DNA of 64,000 bases from Bin87 sp963663945 (GCA_963663945.1 OY760687.1:186001-250000), one strand, 5' to 3'; shown: positions 35,674-44,460, numbered from the stretch's first letter. Notes: generated from the sequence alone by a model not told the origin. A program made the numbers and translations.

Positions 35674-36234
35674 ATGACCACAACGCATCCCAACGATCTG
35701 CGCTGGTACATCGTCCACACCTATACAGGCCAGGAGGACATGGTCAAGCGCAACCTTGACCTGCGCCGGCAGAGTTTGGGCATGGACGACCGGATCACCC
35801 GGGTCGAGGTTCCGGCTGAGGACGAAATCACCCGCAACAAGGGCGAGCGCACCAAGCAACGCCGCAAGTTGTTCCCGGGCTACATTCTGGTCCAGATGAT
35901 GATGGACGACGAAGCCTGGTTCCTGGTGAGGAACACCACCGGAGTGACGGGTTTCATTTCAGCCGAGGAAGAGGGCGGAGACCGCCCGCGCCCAGTCCCG
36001 CTGGATGATCGCGAAGTCGAAGACATCCTGGACCGCGTGGCTTCCGGCGAACCCCGCGCCGTCATCGGCATGGCTCAGGGCGACACGGTGCGAATCTCCG
36101 AGGGCCCCTTCGCCGACATGCTTGGTCGCGTCGAGGAAGTGGACGAACACCGAGGCCAGGTCACGGTAATGATTTCCGTCTTCGGCCGCGAAACCCCGGT
36201 CGAATTGGACTTCACCCAGGTGGAAAAGGCCTGA
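35674..36234 (+). CDS. nusG: Transcription termination/antitermination factor NusG
   Basis: 186 residues. NGN domain (RWYIVHTYTGQEDMVKRNL, KLFPGYILVQM) and C-terminal KOW domain (GDTVRISEGPFADMLGRVEEVDEHRGQVTV). Binds RNA polymerase and suppresses pausing; couples to S10 or Rho through KOW. A 125-base gap separates it from secE, an unusually long space for this pair. Confidence 0.97.
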   Translation: MTTTHPNDLRWYIVHTYTGQEDMVKRNLDLRRQSLGMDDRITRVEVPAEDEITRNKGERTKQRRKLFPGYILVQMMMDDEAWFLVRNTTGVTGFISAEEEGGDRPRPVPLDDREVEDILDRVASGEPRAVIGMAQGDTVRISEGPFADMLGRVEEVDEHRGQVTVMISVFGRETPVELDFTQVEKA

Positions 36235-36299
36235 TCCAACCCATCGCTAGCTGCGCGGTAATCCGCGCCCAATGAAATCAGGACAACCGGAGGCCATAA

Positions 36300-36728
36300 G
36301 TGGCAAAGAAAGTACTCGCCGTCATCAAGCTCCAGTTGGAAGCTGGCAAGGCCACGCCCGCACCGCCCGTTGGTCCGGCGCTGGGTCAGCACGGCGTCAA
36401 CATCATGGCCTTCGTCAAGGAGTACAACGAACGTACCGGCGCCCAGTCCGGCACCATCGTGCCCGTCCACTTGACGGTCTACCAGGACCGCTCCTTCACC
36501 TTTGTCACCCGCACGCCTCCGGCCTCCGACCTGCTGCGCCGGGCCGCCGGAATCGATAAGGGTCAGGGCGACGTCGGCGAACCCATCGGCGTTACCATCC
36601 CCAGCGATGTTCTCCGCGGCATTGCCGAGGAGAAGCTGAAGGACCTCAACGCCAACTCCGTGGAGCATGCCATGAACATCATAGCCGGCACCGCGCGCAG
36701 CATGGGCATCAGGGTCGAGGACGACTGA
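36300..36728 (+). CDS. rplK: Ribosomal protein L11
   Basis: 142 residues, standard length. Family motifs: KLQLEAGKATPAPPVGPALG, IMAFVKEYNERT, and the rRNA-binding C-terminal domain (NSVEHAMNIIAGTARSMGI). Forms the GTPase-associated centre with L10 and L7/L12. GTG start preceded by CCGGAGG. Confidence 0.98.
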   Translation: MAKKVLAVIKLQLEAGKATPAPPVGPALGQHGVNIMAFVKEYNERTGAQSGTIVPVHLTVYQDRSFTFVTRTPPASDLLRRAAGIDKGQGDVGEPIGVTIPSDVLRGIAEEKLKDLNANSVEHAMNIIAGTARSMGIRVEDD

Positions 36729-36775
36729 CACCGGCGCCCATCCAGTTTTGGAACCCTTCCCAGGGAGAGTAGAAA

Positions 36776-37489
36776 ATGCCCAAGCACAGCCGCCGATACA
36801 ATGCCGTTGCCGAACGCATTCCAGAGGACAGCGTTTATCAGCCTCAGGAAGCCATCGACCTGGTGAAGGAACTGTCCACCGCCAAGTTCGACGAGACCAT
36901 GGAGGTCCATCTGCGCACCAATGCCGACGTGCGCCACGCCGAGCAGCAGGTGCGTGGCGTCACCGTCCTGCCCCACGGTTTGGGCAAGCAGGTGCGCGTC
37001 CTGGTGTTCGCCAACGGCGAGGCAGCGGATATTGCCCGCCAGGCCGGCGCCGACTACGTTGGAGACGACGATCTGATCGCTCAGGTAGAAAGCGGCTGGG
37101 TCGAGTTCGACGTGGGACTGGCGATTCCCGAGATCATGTCCAAGATCGGCCGTCTGGGTCGGGTTCTGGGTCGCCGCGGCCTGATGCCCAACCCTCGCAC
37201 CGGCACCCTGGTTCCCGCCCGTGACTTGCCCCGCGTAATCCAGGAATCCAAGGCCGGCCGCCTGGAGTTTCGGACCGATCGCACCGCTATCATTCACGGC
37301 CAGTTCGGCAAGTCCTCTTTCGAGACCGAGGCGCTGGTTGACAACTTGACCGTGTTCATGGACTCCGTGATGCGTGAGCGTCCGGAGGCGGTGAAGGGCG
37401 CGTTCATCAAGTCCGCCTACATCACTTCGTCCATGGGGCCCGGCATCTCCGTCGACGTCGGGACGCTCCAGGCGATGAAGCCGGAGTAA
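36776..37489 (+). CDS. rplA: Ribosomal protein L1
   Basis: 237 residues. Motifs: FDETMEVHLRTNADVRH, GADYVGDDDLI, and the signature IMSKIGRLGRVLGRRGLMPNP (shown in part). L1-stalk protein and, in many bacteria, translational repressor of the L11-L1 mRNA. 47 bases after rplK. Confidence 0.98.
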   Translation: MPKHSRRYNAVAERIPEDSVYQPQEAIDLVKELSTAKFDETMEVHLRTNADVRHAEQQVRGVTVLPHGLGKQVRVLVFANGEAADIARQAGADYVGDDDLIAQVESGWVEFDVGLAIPEIMSKIGRLGRVLGRRGLMPNPRTGTLVPARDLPRVIQESKAGRLEFRTDRTAIIHGQFGKSSFETEALVDNLTVFMDSVMRERPEAVKGAFIKSAYITSSMGPGISVDVGTLQAMKPE

Positions 37490-37510
37490 TCCTTCAGCCC
37501 GTATCTGTCG

Positions 37511-37539
37511 TTGCCAATCCCCACCGGGGATGCTAGACT
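37511..37539 (+). promoter_or_regulatory. Promoter for rplJ-rplL
   Basis: TTGCCA, 17-base spacer, TAGACT. It would start transcription near 37546 and separate the L10 operon from L11-L1. Confidence 0.6.
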
Positions 37540-37545
37540 AACCCG

Positions 37546-37756
37546 CACAATCGAATACTCGCACCTCGCCCGAGACAGTGGGTTCCTCATGGGAATAATG
37601 GCCATCCCAGCCGCCCGCCGAGGCTCTTCGCCGGTTGGATCCGGCCCCACGTGGATTATCAAAGCCCTGGCCCCAGGTCAGGTGTAGTGAAAAGCCCGCG
37701 CCCTCGTCTCGGAGCGCGGGCTTTTGCTTTTGACCGTTCGCAATTAGGAGCAGACC
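37546..37756 (+). ncRNA. L10-type ribosomal leader RNA
   Basis: A structured leader of about 210 bases in front of rplJ, at the position of the L10 leader where L10-L7/L12 binds its own mRNA. Several GC stems are visible, and it ends in a terminator-type hairpin (37690-37725) just before the rplJ ribosome-binding site. Confidence 0.7.
37690..37731 (+). terminator. Attenuator hairpin in the L10 leader
   Basis: AAAAGCCCGCGC (37690-37701) pairs with GCGCGGGCTTTT (37714-37725), followed by GCTTTTG. It ends only 26 bases before the rplJ start, consistent with transcription attenuation of rplJL. Confidence 0.75.
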
Positions 37757-38296
37757 TTGCCAACCCAGGAAAAAATCGATCGCGTAGCCGAGTTGAAGGA
37801 TAAGCTGGAACGCAGTTCCATCATTATCTCCACCGGCTACTCTGGCATGAATGCCAACCAAATGGTGGAACTCCGGCGCAGGATGCTCGACGGCGGCGTC
37901 GAGTTCGTCGTGGTGAAGAACAACCTGCTCAGCCGCGCCGCTGACGCTGCGGAGATCCCCCAGCTCAAAGACGTCATTTCAGGCCAGACCGCCATCGCGC
38001 TGGGCTACGAAGACGCGGCTGCCATAGCCAAGGCGGTCAACCAGGCGGCCCAGGCCAGCGCCGGCGGTCTCGCCGTCAACGGCGCAGTAGTTGGTCAGGG
38101 CGCGGCCATGCAGCCAGAGGAAGTTTCCCGGTTGGCAAATTTGCCTCCCCACGGTGTCCTCGTGGCTCAACTGCTGGGTACCATGCAGTCGCCGCTCTAC
38201 GGGCTGGCCACGGTACTCAGTGCGACCATCAGCAGTCTGGCCTACGTCCTGCAGGCCAGAATTGAACAAATGCAGCCGGCAGAAGCTGCGGAATAG
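37757..38296 (+). CDS. rplJ: Ribosomal protein L10
   Basis: 179 residues. Signature: SIIISTGYSGMNANQMVELRR, FVVVKNNLLSRAA, and the C-terminal helix (ALAYVLQARIEQ-like) that binds L7/L12 dimers. The start is TTG at 37757, with TAGGAG 6 bases upstream. Forms the stalk base. Confidence 0.97.
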   Translation: MPTQEKIDRVAELKDKLERSSIIISTGYSGMNANQMVELRRRMLDGGVEFVVVKNNLLSRAADAAEIPQLKDVISGQTAIALGYEDAAAIAKAVNQAAQASAGGLAVNGAVVGQGAAMQPEEVSRLANLPPHGVLVAQLLGTMQSPLYGLATVLSATISSLAYVLQARIEQMQPAEAAE

Positions 38297-38346
38297 CGAC
38301 ACTCATCTCACGTCAAGTTGTAAACAACCATTAGGAGGCATCTATC

Positions 38347-38736
38347 ATGGCAGTGAACCAGGAAGTTCTGGAAGCGATCAAGGGCATGAGCGTGATGGAT
38401 CTGGCCGATCTGGTCAAGGCCATCGAGGAAGAATTCGGCGTATCCGCGGCCGCCCCCATGGCGGTTGCCGCTCCGGCTGGCGGCGTGGTAACCGACGACG
38501 CGCCTTCCGCGGCCGCTGAGGAGCAGACCGAGTTCACCATCACCCTGGCCGACTTCGGCGCCAACAAGATCAACGTCATCAAGGCCGTGCGCGAGGTTAC
38601 CGACCTCGGTCTGCGCGAGGCCAAGGAGCTGGTGGAAGCGGCCCCGACCCGCGTCCGCGAGGGCGTGAACAAGGAAGACGCCGACAGCATCAAGGCCAAG
38701 CTGGAAGAGGCCGGAGCCACGGTGCAGGTCGCCTAG
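38347..38736 (+). CDS. rplL: Ribosomal protein L7/L12
   Basis: 129 residues. N-terminal dimerisation helices (VMDLADLVKAIEEEFGV), an Ala-rich hinge (AAAPMAVAAPAGG), then the C-terminal domain (INVIKAVREVTDLGLREAKELVE). Recruits translation factors. TTAGGAGG precedes the ATG by about 8 bases. Confidence 0.98.
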   Translation: MAVNQEVLEAIKGMSVMDLADLVKAIEEEFGVSAAAPMAVAAPAGGVVTDDAPSAAAEEQTEFTITLADFGANKINVIKAVREVTDLGLREAKELVEAAPTRVREGVNKEDADSIKAKLEEAGATVQVA

Positions 38737-38767
38737 GCATCTGCCGAAACAACCCCTTTAGCCAGTC

Positions 38768-38803
38768 CAGGGGGCGGGTATTGCACCTGCCCCCTGTCGT
38801 TTG
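38768..38803 (+). terminator. Intrinsic terminator after rplL
   Basis: CAGGGGGC (38768-38775) and GCCCCCTG (38789-38796) form the base of a hairpin, with further GGGT/ACC pairing inside, followed by a short T-rich tail. Confidence 0.7.
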
Positions 38804-38847
38804 CCTGGTGTACAATGCGGCCAGTGTGACCGGGAGGACCTCCGAGT

Positions 38848-39651
38848 ATGGACCTGCAACTTGACGGCAAGACGGCGATCGTTACCGGAGGAAGTCGCGG
38901 TATCGGCAAGGCGGTGGCTCGGGTGCTATCAGCAGACGGCTGCAGGGTAGTCATTACCGGCCGCTACGCCGACACGCTGTCGGAGTCAGCCGAGGATATC
39001 GCCGCAGACACCGGCGGCAGCATCGTTCCCATTGTTTCCGACATGACCAGCACCGAGCAGGTGAACGCCATGGTGGCCCAGGCCGCCGAGGCGCTGGGCG
39101 GGCGCATCGACATCTTGGTGAACAATGCCGCCGCGCCCGGCGGTCTCGCCCGCGGTTCGCTGGCCGAGATCCGCGACGAAGACGTGATGCTGGACCTGGA
39201 TACCAAGGTGATGGGTTATCTGCGCTGCGCCCGCGCCGTCGCGCCTTACATGCAGCAGCAGGGCTGGGGCCGCATCGTCAACGTCGGCGGTTTGTCCGCG
39301 CGCCGGGCGGAGGGCAACCTCAGCGCCGGCGTCCGCAACTCCGGCCTGTCCAACCTCACCAAGTACCTCGCCGAGGAACTGGGAGGGGACGGCGTCTGCG
39401 TCAACCTGGTGCATCCCGGCACCACGCGCACCGAGCGCAGCGGGCCGATGTATGCCGAGCAGGCGGAACGTGAGGGTACCACCGTCGAGGAGATCGAACG
39501 CCGCGCCGCCTCCCGCAATTCCACGCGCCGCATCGTTGACGCTGAAGAACTGGCGTGGGTGGTGGCTTTCTTCGCCTCCCCCCGCAGCATCGCCATCAGC
39601 GGCGAGACCATCGCGGCCGGCGGCGGGTCCGGCACCAACGTTTACCACTGA
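38848..39651 (+). CDS. Short-chain dehydrogenase/reductase lacking the Tyr-Lys pair
   Basis: 267 residues, SDR fold. Cofactor motif TGGSRGIGKA at residues 14-23 and ILVNNAA are intact, but the active site is odd: aligned to the usual Y-x3-K, the segment SAGVRNSGLSNLTKYLAE has no Tyr or catalytic Lys, although NVGGLS is near the Ser position. It may be a non-classical SDR or use other residues. ATG preceded by GGGAGG. A TACAAT box (38811-38816) could be its -10. Substrate unknown. Confidence 0.85.
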   Translation: MDLQLDGKTAIVTGGSRGIGKAVARVLSADGCRVVITGRYADTLSESAEDIAADTGGSIVPIVSDMTSTEQVNAMVAQAAEALGGRIDILVNNAAAPGGLARGSLAEIRDEDVMLDLDTKVMGYLRCARAVAPYMQQQGWGRIVNVGGLSARRAEGNLSAGVRNSGLSNLTKYLAEELGGDGVCVNLVHPGTTRTERSGPMYAEQAEREGTTVEEIERRAASRNSTRRIVDAEELAWVVAFFASPRSIAISGETIAAGGGSGTNVYH

Positions 39652-39667
39652 CCTTTCAACCAGCCAC

Positions 39668-39694
39668 TGGATTCCCGCTTTCACGGGAATGATG
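39668..39694. repeat. REP-type palindrome
   Basis: GGATTCCCGCTTTCACGGGA forms a hairpin of the same family as those at 14051, 23940 and 51635. Single copy in the short gap before the EthD gene. Confidence 0.75.
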
Positions 39695-39718
39695 ATTCAT
39701 TTGCAGGAGCCGCACACC

Positions 39719-40033
39719 ATGATCAAGGTAACCGTTTTCTACGAGAACGAAGAGGGCAAGTCCTTCGATTTCGACTACTACTGCAACACTCACATGCCCC
39801 TGGTTCAGGAGCGCCTGACCACCTACGGGATGCGCTACTACAACGTGGAAAAGGGCATTTCCGACGCCGATCCCAGCGCGCCGCCAATCTACACAGCCAT
39901 TGGCTACCTGTTCTTCAACGACGTGGACGGTGTCCACGAGGGCTTCAAGACCCACGGCCGGGAGCTGGTTGGGGACGTGCCGAACTTCACCGACATCAGC
40001 CCCAAGTTCCTCATCAGTGAGCTGGTCGCGTAG
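39719..40033 (+). CDS. EthD-domain protein
   Basis: 104 residues, ferredoxin-like dimeric alpha/beta fold. MIKVTVFYENEEGKSFDFDYYCNTHMPLVQ is the EthD signature (here cited in part), with HMP the conserved element. The frame runs upstream through the previous gene's tail, so the ATG at 39719 with CAGGAG 8 bases before is the true start. EthD proteins act in degradation of ethers and other small substrates, often as monooxygenase- or isomerase-like helpers; exact role unknown. Short-chain dehydrogenase lies just upstream. Confidence 0.85.
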   Translation: MIKVTVFYENEEGKSFDFDYYCNTHMPLVQERLTTYGMRYYNVEKGISDADPSAPPIYTAIGYLFFNDVDGVHEGFKTHGRELVGDVPNFTDISPKFLISELVA

Positions 40034-40057
40034 TCGGACGCCGCCAATAGCAACGTA

Positions 40058-40081
40058 GGGGGCGGCCGTTTGGTCGCCCCC
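40058..40081. other. GGGGCGACC-type hairpin
   Basis: GGGGGCGGCC pairs with GGTCGCCCCC over a GTTT loop, the same stem as at 1857, 60443 and 60976. No T-run follows, so termination is uncertain. Confidence 0.6.
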
Positions 40082-40131
40082 ACGTCTATACGATACACCG
40101 CCGGTCCGGTGGATTTTCGGAGTGACACCCT

Positions 40132-41811
40132 ATGAGCCAAGCCGTCGACGATTTCGCGGAACGAGCCATTCGCGAGCACTGGGAATTCGCGCCCACCGCC
40201 GGCAGCGGCATTGGGCACCACGAGTACGACGGCCGGCTGCCCGACTTTTCCTCCGGGCGCGTGGCTCGCCGCATCGAAGAGCTGCACCGATCCCTCGGCC
40301 AGCTCTCCGCGTTGCCTGAATCCGACGGGTCCGCCACCGATAATGAGGCGCGGATGGACCGCCTCTCCCGCAGCCTGCTGGAAATGTTCTTCCGCCGCGA
40401 ACTCTTCAACCTGGAGGAAATGCGGAGCCTGCACAACAATCCCCAACGGCAGGTCGGCTACATCGGCGTCGGCAGGTACGTGCAGCGCGACTACGCCCCA
40501 CTGCCCGACCGCCTGCGCTCGGCAACCGCGGTGCTCCATCAGGTGCCGGATTTCCTGGCCACCCTGGACGGGCTCACGGAGCCTGAACTTGGAGAGCCGA
40601 TACGGGATATGGCGGTGGAGGCGTATCGGGGCATGGCGTCGTTCTATCGCACCGGACTGGCCGCCGCCTCTGTCGAGTGCGCCGCGGTCGCCCCCGATAT
40701 CGCCGTCGAGTTCGATGCGGCGCGAGAGACCGCTGCAATCGCCGTCACCGAGTTCACCGCAAAGCTCCAGGCCAGCCGGACACTACCCGACTTCGCCATC
40801 GGCCGCGACCTGTATCGCCGGATGCTGCAGGTCGGCGAAGGAGTCGACACGCCCTTACTGGATGTCCTCTCCATCGGCCAGGCCAACCTGGAGCAAAACC
40901 TGCGCCGTCTGGACGAGGCGGCAGCGCTGGTGGCTCCCGGCAAGCCTGTCCGCGAAGCCGTCGCCGAGATTGCCGCAAATCACCCCACGGCGGATGCCCT
41001 GATACCCGAGACGCGGAACATGCTGGAGGACATACGCCAGGCACTCCTCGACCACGACATCATAAGTGTTCCGTCCGAAGAGCGGTGCCAGGTTACCGAG
41101 ACGCCTTCCTACATGCGCTATGCCTTCGCCGCCATGGACTCGCCCGGCGGTCTCGAGGAAATCGCCACCGAGGCCTTCTACTACGTGACGCCCGTGGAGC
41201 CGGAATGGACGCCACGCCAGCAGGAGGAGTGGCTGACCAACTTCAACTACCACACCCTGCAGATCGTCAGCGTCCACGAGGTTTATCCCGGCCACTACGT
41301 CCACAACCTTCACAATCGGTACAGTGGGTCCGGCGAACGGCGCACGTTGCCCTTGATCAACCGCGTCGCCACCTCCTACGCCTTCACCGAAGGCTGGGCG
41401 CACTACACCGAGGAGATGATGCTGGAAACCGAGTACGGACGGGACAACCCCGCGCTGTGGCTCACCCAGCTTCTCGAAGCTCTGGTCCGCAACTGCCGTT
41501 ACCTGTGCTCGCTGGGGATGCACACCCAGGGCATGACCGTGGACGAGGCAACCAGGTTCTTCCAGGCCCACGCCTACATGGAAGAGCACCCGGCCCGCCG
41601 CGAGGCCCTGCGCGGCACCTTCGACCCCGGCTACCTCAACTACACTCTGGGCAAGCTGATGCTGCTCAAGCTGCGGCAGGACTGGCGCCGGCAGGAAGGT
41701 TCAGCATACAGCCTGCGCCGCTTCCACGACGCCACGCTGTCCTGGGGCGCGCCGCCGGTTCCGCTGCTGCGCCAGGCGATGCTCAACGAGCCGGGCGCGG
41801 AAATCCTCTGA
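40132..41811 (+). CDS. DUF885-family putative metallopeptidase
   Basis: 559 residues, soluble. The family motif VHEVYPGHYVHNLH (H-E-x-x-x-x-H type) lies near residue 385, followed by TEGWAHYTEEMM, a second conserved Glu/His pair; together they resemble a zinc carboxypeptidase site. The N-terminal 250 residues are helical. Proteins of this group are annotated as X-Pro or carboxypeptidase-like but few are characterised. Weak ribosome-binding site before ATG 40132. Confidence 0.87.
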   Translation: MSQAVDDFAERAIREHWEFAPTAGSGIGHHEYDGRLPDFSSGRVARRIEELHRSLGQLSALPESDGSATDNEARMDRLSRSLLEMFFRRELFNLEEMRSLHNNPQRQVGYIGVGRYVQRDYAPLPDRLRSATAVLHQVPDFLATLDGLTEPELGEPIRDMAVEAYRGMASFYRTGLAAASVECAAVAPDIAVEFDAARETAAIAVTEFTAKLQASRTLPDFAIGRDLYRRMLQVGEGVDTPLLDVLSIGQANLEQNLRRLDEAAALVAPGKPVREAVAEIAANHPTADALIPETRNMLEDIRQALLDHDIISVPSEERCQVTETPSYMRYAFAAMDSPGGLEEIATEAFYYVTPVEPEWTPRQQEEWLTNFNYHTLQIVSVHEVYPGHYVHNLHNRYSGSGERRTLPLINRVATSYAFTEGWAHYTEEMMLETEYGRDNPALWLTQLLEALVRNCRYLCSLGMHTQGMTVDEATRFFQAHAYMEEHPARREALRGTFDPGYLNYTLGKLMLLKLRQDWRRQEGSAYSLRRFHDATLSWGAPPVPLLRQAMLNEPGAEIL

Positions 41812-41840
41812 TCGTCCGAGTTGGATTCGCGGGGGCGAGG

Positions 41841-42362
41841 CTATACCACCTGCGCCCCGAGAATCCTGCCGATGTGGTCCAGCGCCCAGCGGTGGGCATC
41901 GGCGTTAAAGGACGCCACGCAGTCCGTGGGCACCTCCACTGCGTAGTCCCGGTTGCGCGCGTCGGACGTGGTGTGCATCACGCAGATGTCGGTGCACACG
42001 CCGCAGACGATGATCTTGTCGGGGTTTAGGGTAGCCAGCCGCTCCGCCAGGTCAGTGTTGAAGAACCCGCTGTACCGGTTCTTGGGGATGACGTTGCCGT
42101 CGCCGACCCACTCGGCCAGTTCCGGGATCACATCCGGTTCCTCAGTGCCGATGACACAGTGCACCGGGAACATCTGGAACTCCAGGTCGTCGGGCAGATG
42201 GTGATCTGAAACAAACAGGATAGCCGCGCCCGCCGCGGTCTCGCGCCGCAGCAACTCCCGCACCGGCTCGATGATCCCGCGCGCGTCGTCGCCGCGGTAC
42301 AGGTTATGCCCCGGCTCCAGAAAGCCGCGCACCATGTCGACTACGAGAACTGCGTTGGGCAT
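41841..42362 (-). CDS. Cysteine hydrolase, isochorismatase/nicotinamidase-like
   Basis: 173 residues. Catalytic triad visible: Asp9 in VLVVDMVRGF, Lys in IPKNRYSGFF, and Cys in GVCTDICVMH. A cis-peptide region follows the first strand. Amide hydrolysis of nicotinamide or a related small amide is likely. ATG 42362 preferred because AAGGGGTGAG lies upstream; a GTG nine bases earlier is too close. It is 13 bases downstream of the clan AA gene on the same strand. Confidence 0.87.
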   Translation of the reverse strand: MPNAVLVVDMVRGFLEPGHNLYRGDDARGIIEPVRELLRRETAAGAAILFVSDHHLPDDLEFQMFPVHCVIGTEEPDVIPELAEWVGDGNVIPKNRYSGFFNTDLAERLATLNPDKIIVCGVCTDICVMHTTSDARNRDYAVEVPTDCVASFNADAHRWALDHIGRILGAQVV

Positions 42363-42375
42363 ACCGCTCACCCCT

Positions 42376-42732
42376 TCACTTCAATGACCCGGTGACTGGG
42401 ATCAGTCGCTGATTGTAGGGATCCACACCGAGGAATACGCCTTCCAAAGTGTAGGCTCCCAGTAGAGGCGATGCCCCATCTTCGCCGAAGATGACCCAGG
42501 TGATGGTTTCGCGCCCGTACACCCGGGCACGAGCCTCGGCCATATCCAACTGCACCTGTTCCCCGCCGGCGTACTCGAAAGTTTCGCGCTTGGTGGGCTG
42601 AATCCCCAGCCCTTCCAGGATGGGCCGAGGGACCACCGTTGTGATCGCGCCAGTGTGCGCCATCATTTCGACATCTTCGAAACGCTTTCCATTAAGATTG
42701 CCGATCTGGATGGTCAGATTGAAAATACCCAT
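42376..42732 (-). CDS. Clan AA aspartic-protease-like protein with replaced catalytic Asp
   Basis: 118 residues, single retropepsin-like domain. The flap and hydrophobic core pattern are present (TTVVPRPILEGLGI, SPLLGAYTLEGVFLGVDP), but the catalytic D-T-G is H-T-G: MAHTGA at His26, codon CAC where GAC would encode Asp. So this copy is probably catalytically dead or repurposed. It lies next to the cysteine hydrolase; both are on the - strand. Confidence 0.75.
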   Translation of the reverse strand: MGIFNLTIQIGNLNGKRFEDVEMMAHTGAITTVVPRPILEGLGIQPTKRETFEYAGGEQVQLDMAEARARVYGRETITWVIFGEDGASPLLGAYTLEGVFLGVDPYNQRLIPVTGSLK

Positions 42733-42792
42733 GTCACTGGTCCATGGTAAACCGGCGGAGCCTTCCGCCGGCTTTCCATTGTACCGCCGGCC

Positions 42793-44460
42793 CTAGTGGG
42801 CGACGGGGCTCGGCGCGAAGCCGCCGTAGCGTGGGTACTGGGAGCAGATGAACTCCAGGTAGGAGGGCTGCCCGGTCTCGTTGGCCGCCAGGGCGCGCTG
42901 CAGAGCCGGCACCACGTCGGACGGCTCGGTGACCCGCTCGGTGTACAGGCCCAACTCGGCGATGGCGCGGGACATGTTGATGTCCTCGGGGCCCATCACC
43001 TGGTGGGTGTAGGGGTCGTGGCCGTCGCCCCAGAACCCGGGGCCGTAGCCGGCGAACCCGCCGTTGGCGACGTGGGCGATGGTGATGCCCAGGTTCTGGC
43101 GCACCGAAACCTCCAGGTTGCCCAGCATGTAGCCCACGCCGGCGTCTCCCGTCAACGCCACCGCCTGCCGCTGGGGGAATGCCAGCTTGGCCGCCATGAC
43201 GCCGGCCAGGCCGAAGCCCAGCGTGGAGATGTTGCCCCAGCCCAGGAACCCGCGGGGGATCAGCGTGTCGTACACCGTGCTCAGCTGGTCGCGGGTGTTG
43301 CCGGACTCGTGGGTCACGAAGGAGTTGTACGGGTCCAGCACCTTCATCATGTCGCCGATGACACGATAGGGGTTGATGGGCGTGTCGCTGGAGGCCATCG
43401 CCTCGCGGTACTCGGCCAGGCCGGCGTCGCGAGCCTCGCGGACCTCGGCGACCACGTTGCCGGCGGCCCGACCCGCGCCATCGGTGCGCCGCGACACCTC
43501 ATCGGTCAGCGCCTGCAGGCTGAACTTGGCGTCGCCCAGCACGGCGTGATGCGTGGGGAAGATGCGGTTCAGGTGGAAGTCGTCCAGGTTGCACTGGATG
43601 ATGGTCTTGCCCGCCGCGTTGGGGATGCCGTGGGTGAACCGGCCCGGCGACAGGCTGCTGCCCACGGTGAGGATCACGTCACTCTTGTTCAGGTAGGCGA
43701 TGGGATGCTCGCCGCGCACGCCCACGAACAGCGGGTGGTTCTCCGGAAACGCGCCCTTGGCCTTCAGCGTGGTGATCACCGGCGCGTTCAGCGACTCGGC
43801 CAGGCCCACCAGTTCCTCCGACGCGCCGGCGTAGATGACGCCCTCGCCGGCGTAGATCAGCGGATTGGAGGCGCCCATCAGCAGGTCGATGGCCTGGGTC
43901 ACGTCCGACGGGTCCGGCGCCGACTTGTACGCCCGCACCGGGAAGTAGGGGTCGGCGGTCTCGTCGTAGACGCCGGCGGAGTTGGGCACGGCCAGCACCA
44001 CGGGACCGGGTCGGCCGCTGCGCAGCATGGAGAAGGCGCGGCGCAGGAACTCGGGCGTCCGCTCGGGCCGGTCGATGTAGCCGAACCACTTGGTGACGGT
44101 CTTGAGGCTGGTGGTCACGTCGAACTGGGTGTTCTCGCTGCTGCCGGCCGGCACGCCGTCGGTGATGCACAGCATCGGCGAGTTGTCCTCGAAGGCCTGG
44201 GCCAGCCCGGGGTAGGAGTACTGCAGGCCCGCGCCGTTGACGCCGCCCTGCACGGTGCAGACGCCGATGCGGTCGCCGCCGGTGACCCGTGAGTAGGCGT
44301 CGGCCAGGGCCACGGCGTAGCGGTCGTCCCGCATCATGATCATGGGCACGCCCTCGCGCCCCAGGGCGTTGTTCACGCGGCAAACGGGGAAGGTGGAAAC
44401 CCACTCGACACCCTCCTGCTTGAGGATGCGGGCAATGGAAGTTGCGACATCGATGGACAT
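42793..44460 (-). CDS. Thiamine-pyrophosphate-dependent enzyme, acetolactate-synthase-like
   Basis: 555 residues, three-domain ThDP enzyme. PYR domain with VSTFPVCRVNNAL and MRDDRYAVALADAYSR, where the usual catalytic Glu (H-E-Q) is Asp; central domain with IYAGEGVIYAG; PP domain with GDAGVGYMLGNLEVSVRQNLGI and VANGG replacing the usual N-N. The cofactor-binding and catalytic residues differ from acetolactate synthase, so another 2-keto acid reaction is likely. ATG 44460, with GAGG about 9 bases upstream. Located 35 bases downstream of the PaREP1-like pair. Confidence 0.82.
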   Translation of the reverse strand: MSIDVATSIARILKQEGVEWVSTFPVCRVNNALGREGVPMIMMRDDRYAVALADAYSRVTGGDRIGVCTVQGGVNGAGLQYSYPGLAQAFEDNSPMLCITDGVPAGSSENTQFDVTTSLKTVTKWFGYIDRPERTPEFLRRAFSMLRSGRPGPVVLAVPNSAGVYDETADPYFPVRAYKSAPDPSDVTQAIDLLMGASNPLIYAGEGVIYAGASEELVGLAESLNAPVITTLKAKGAFPENHPLFVGVRGEHPIAYLNKSDVILTVGSSLSPGRFTHGIPNAAGKTIIQCNLDDFHLNRIFPTHHAVLGDAKFSLQALTDEVSRRTDGAGRAAGNVVAEVREARDAGLAEYREAMASSDTPINPYRVIGDMMKVLDPYNSFVTHESGNTRDQLSTVYDTLIPRGFLGWGNISTLGFGLAGVMAAKLAFPQRQAVALTGDAGVGYMLGNLEVSVRQNLGITIAHVANGGFAGYGPGFWGDGHDPYTHQVMGPEDINMSRAIAELGLYTERVTEPSDVVPALQRALAANETGQPSYLEFICSQYPRYGGFAPSPVAH

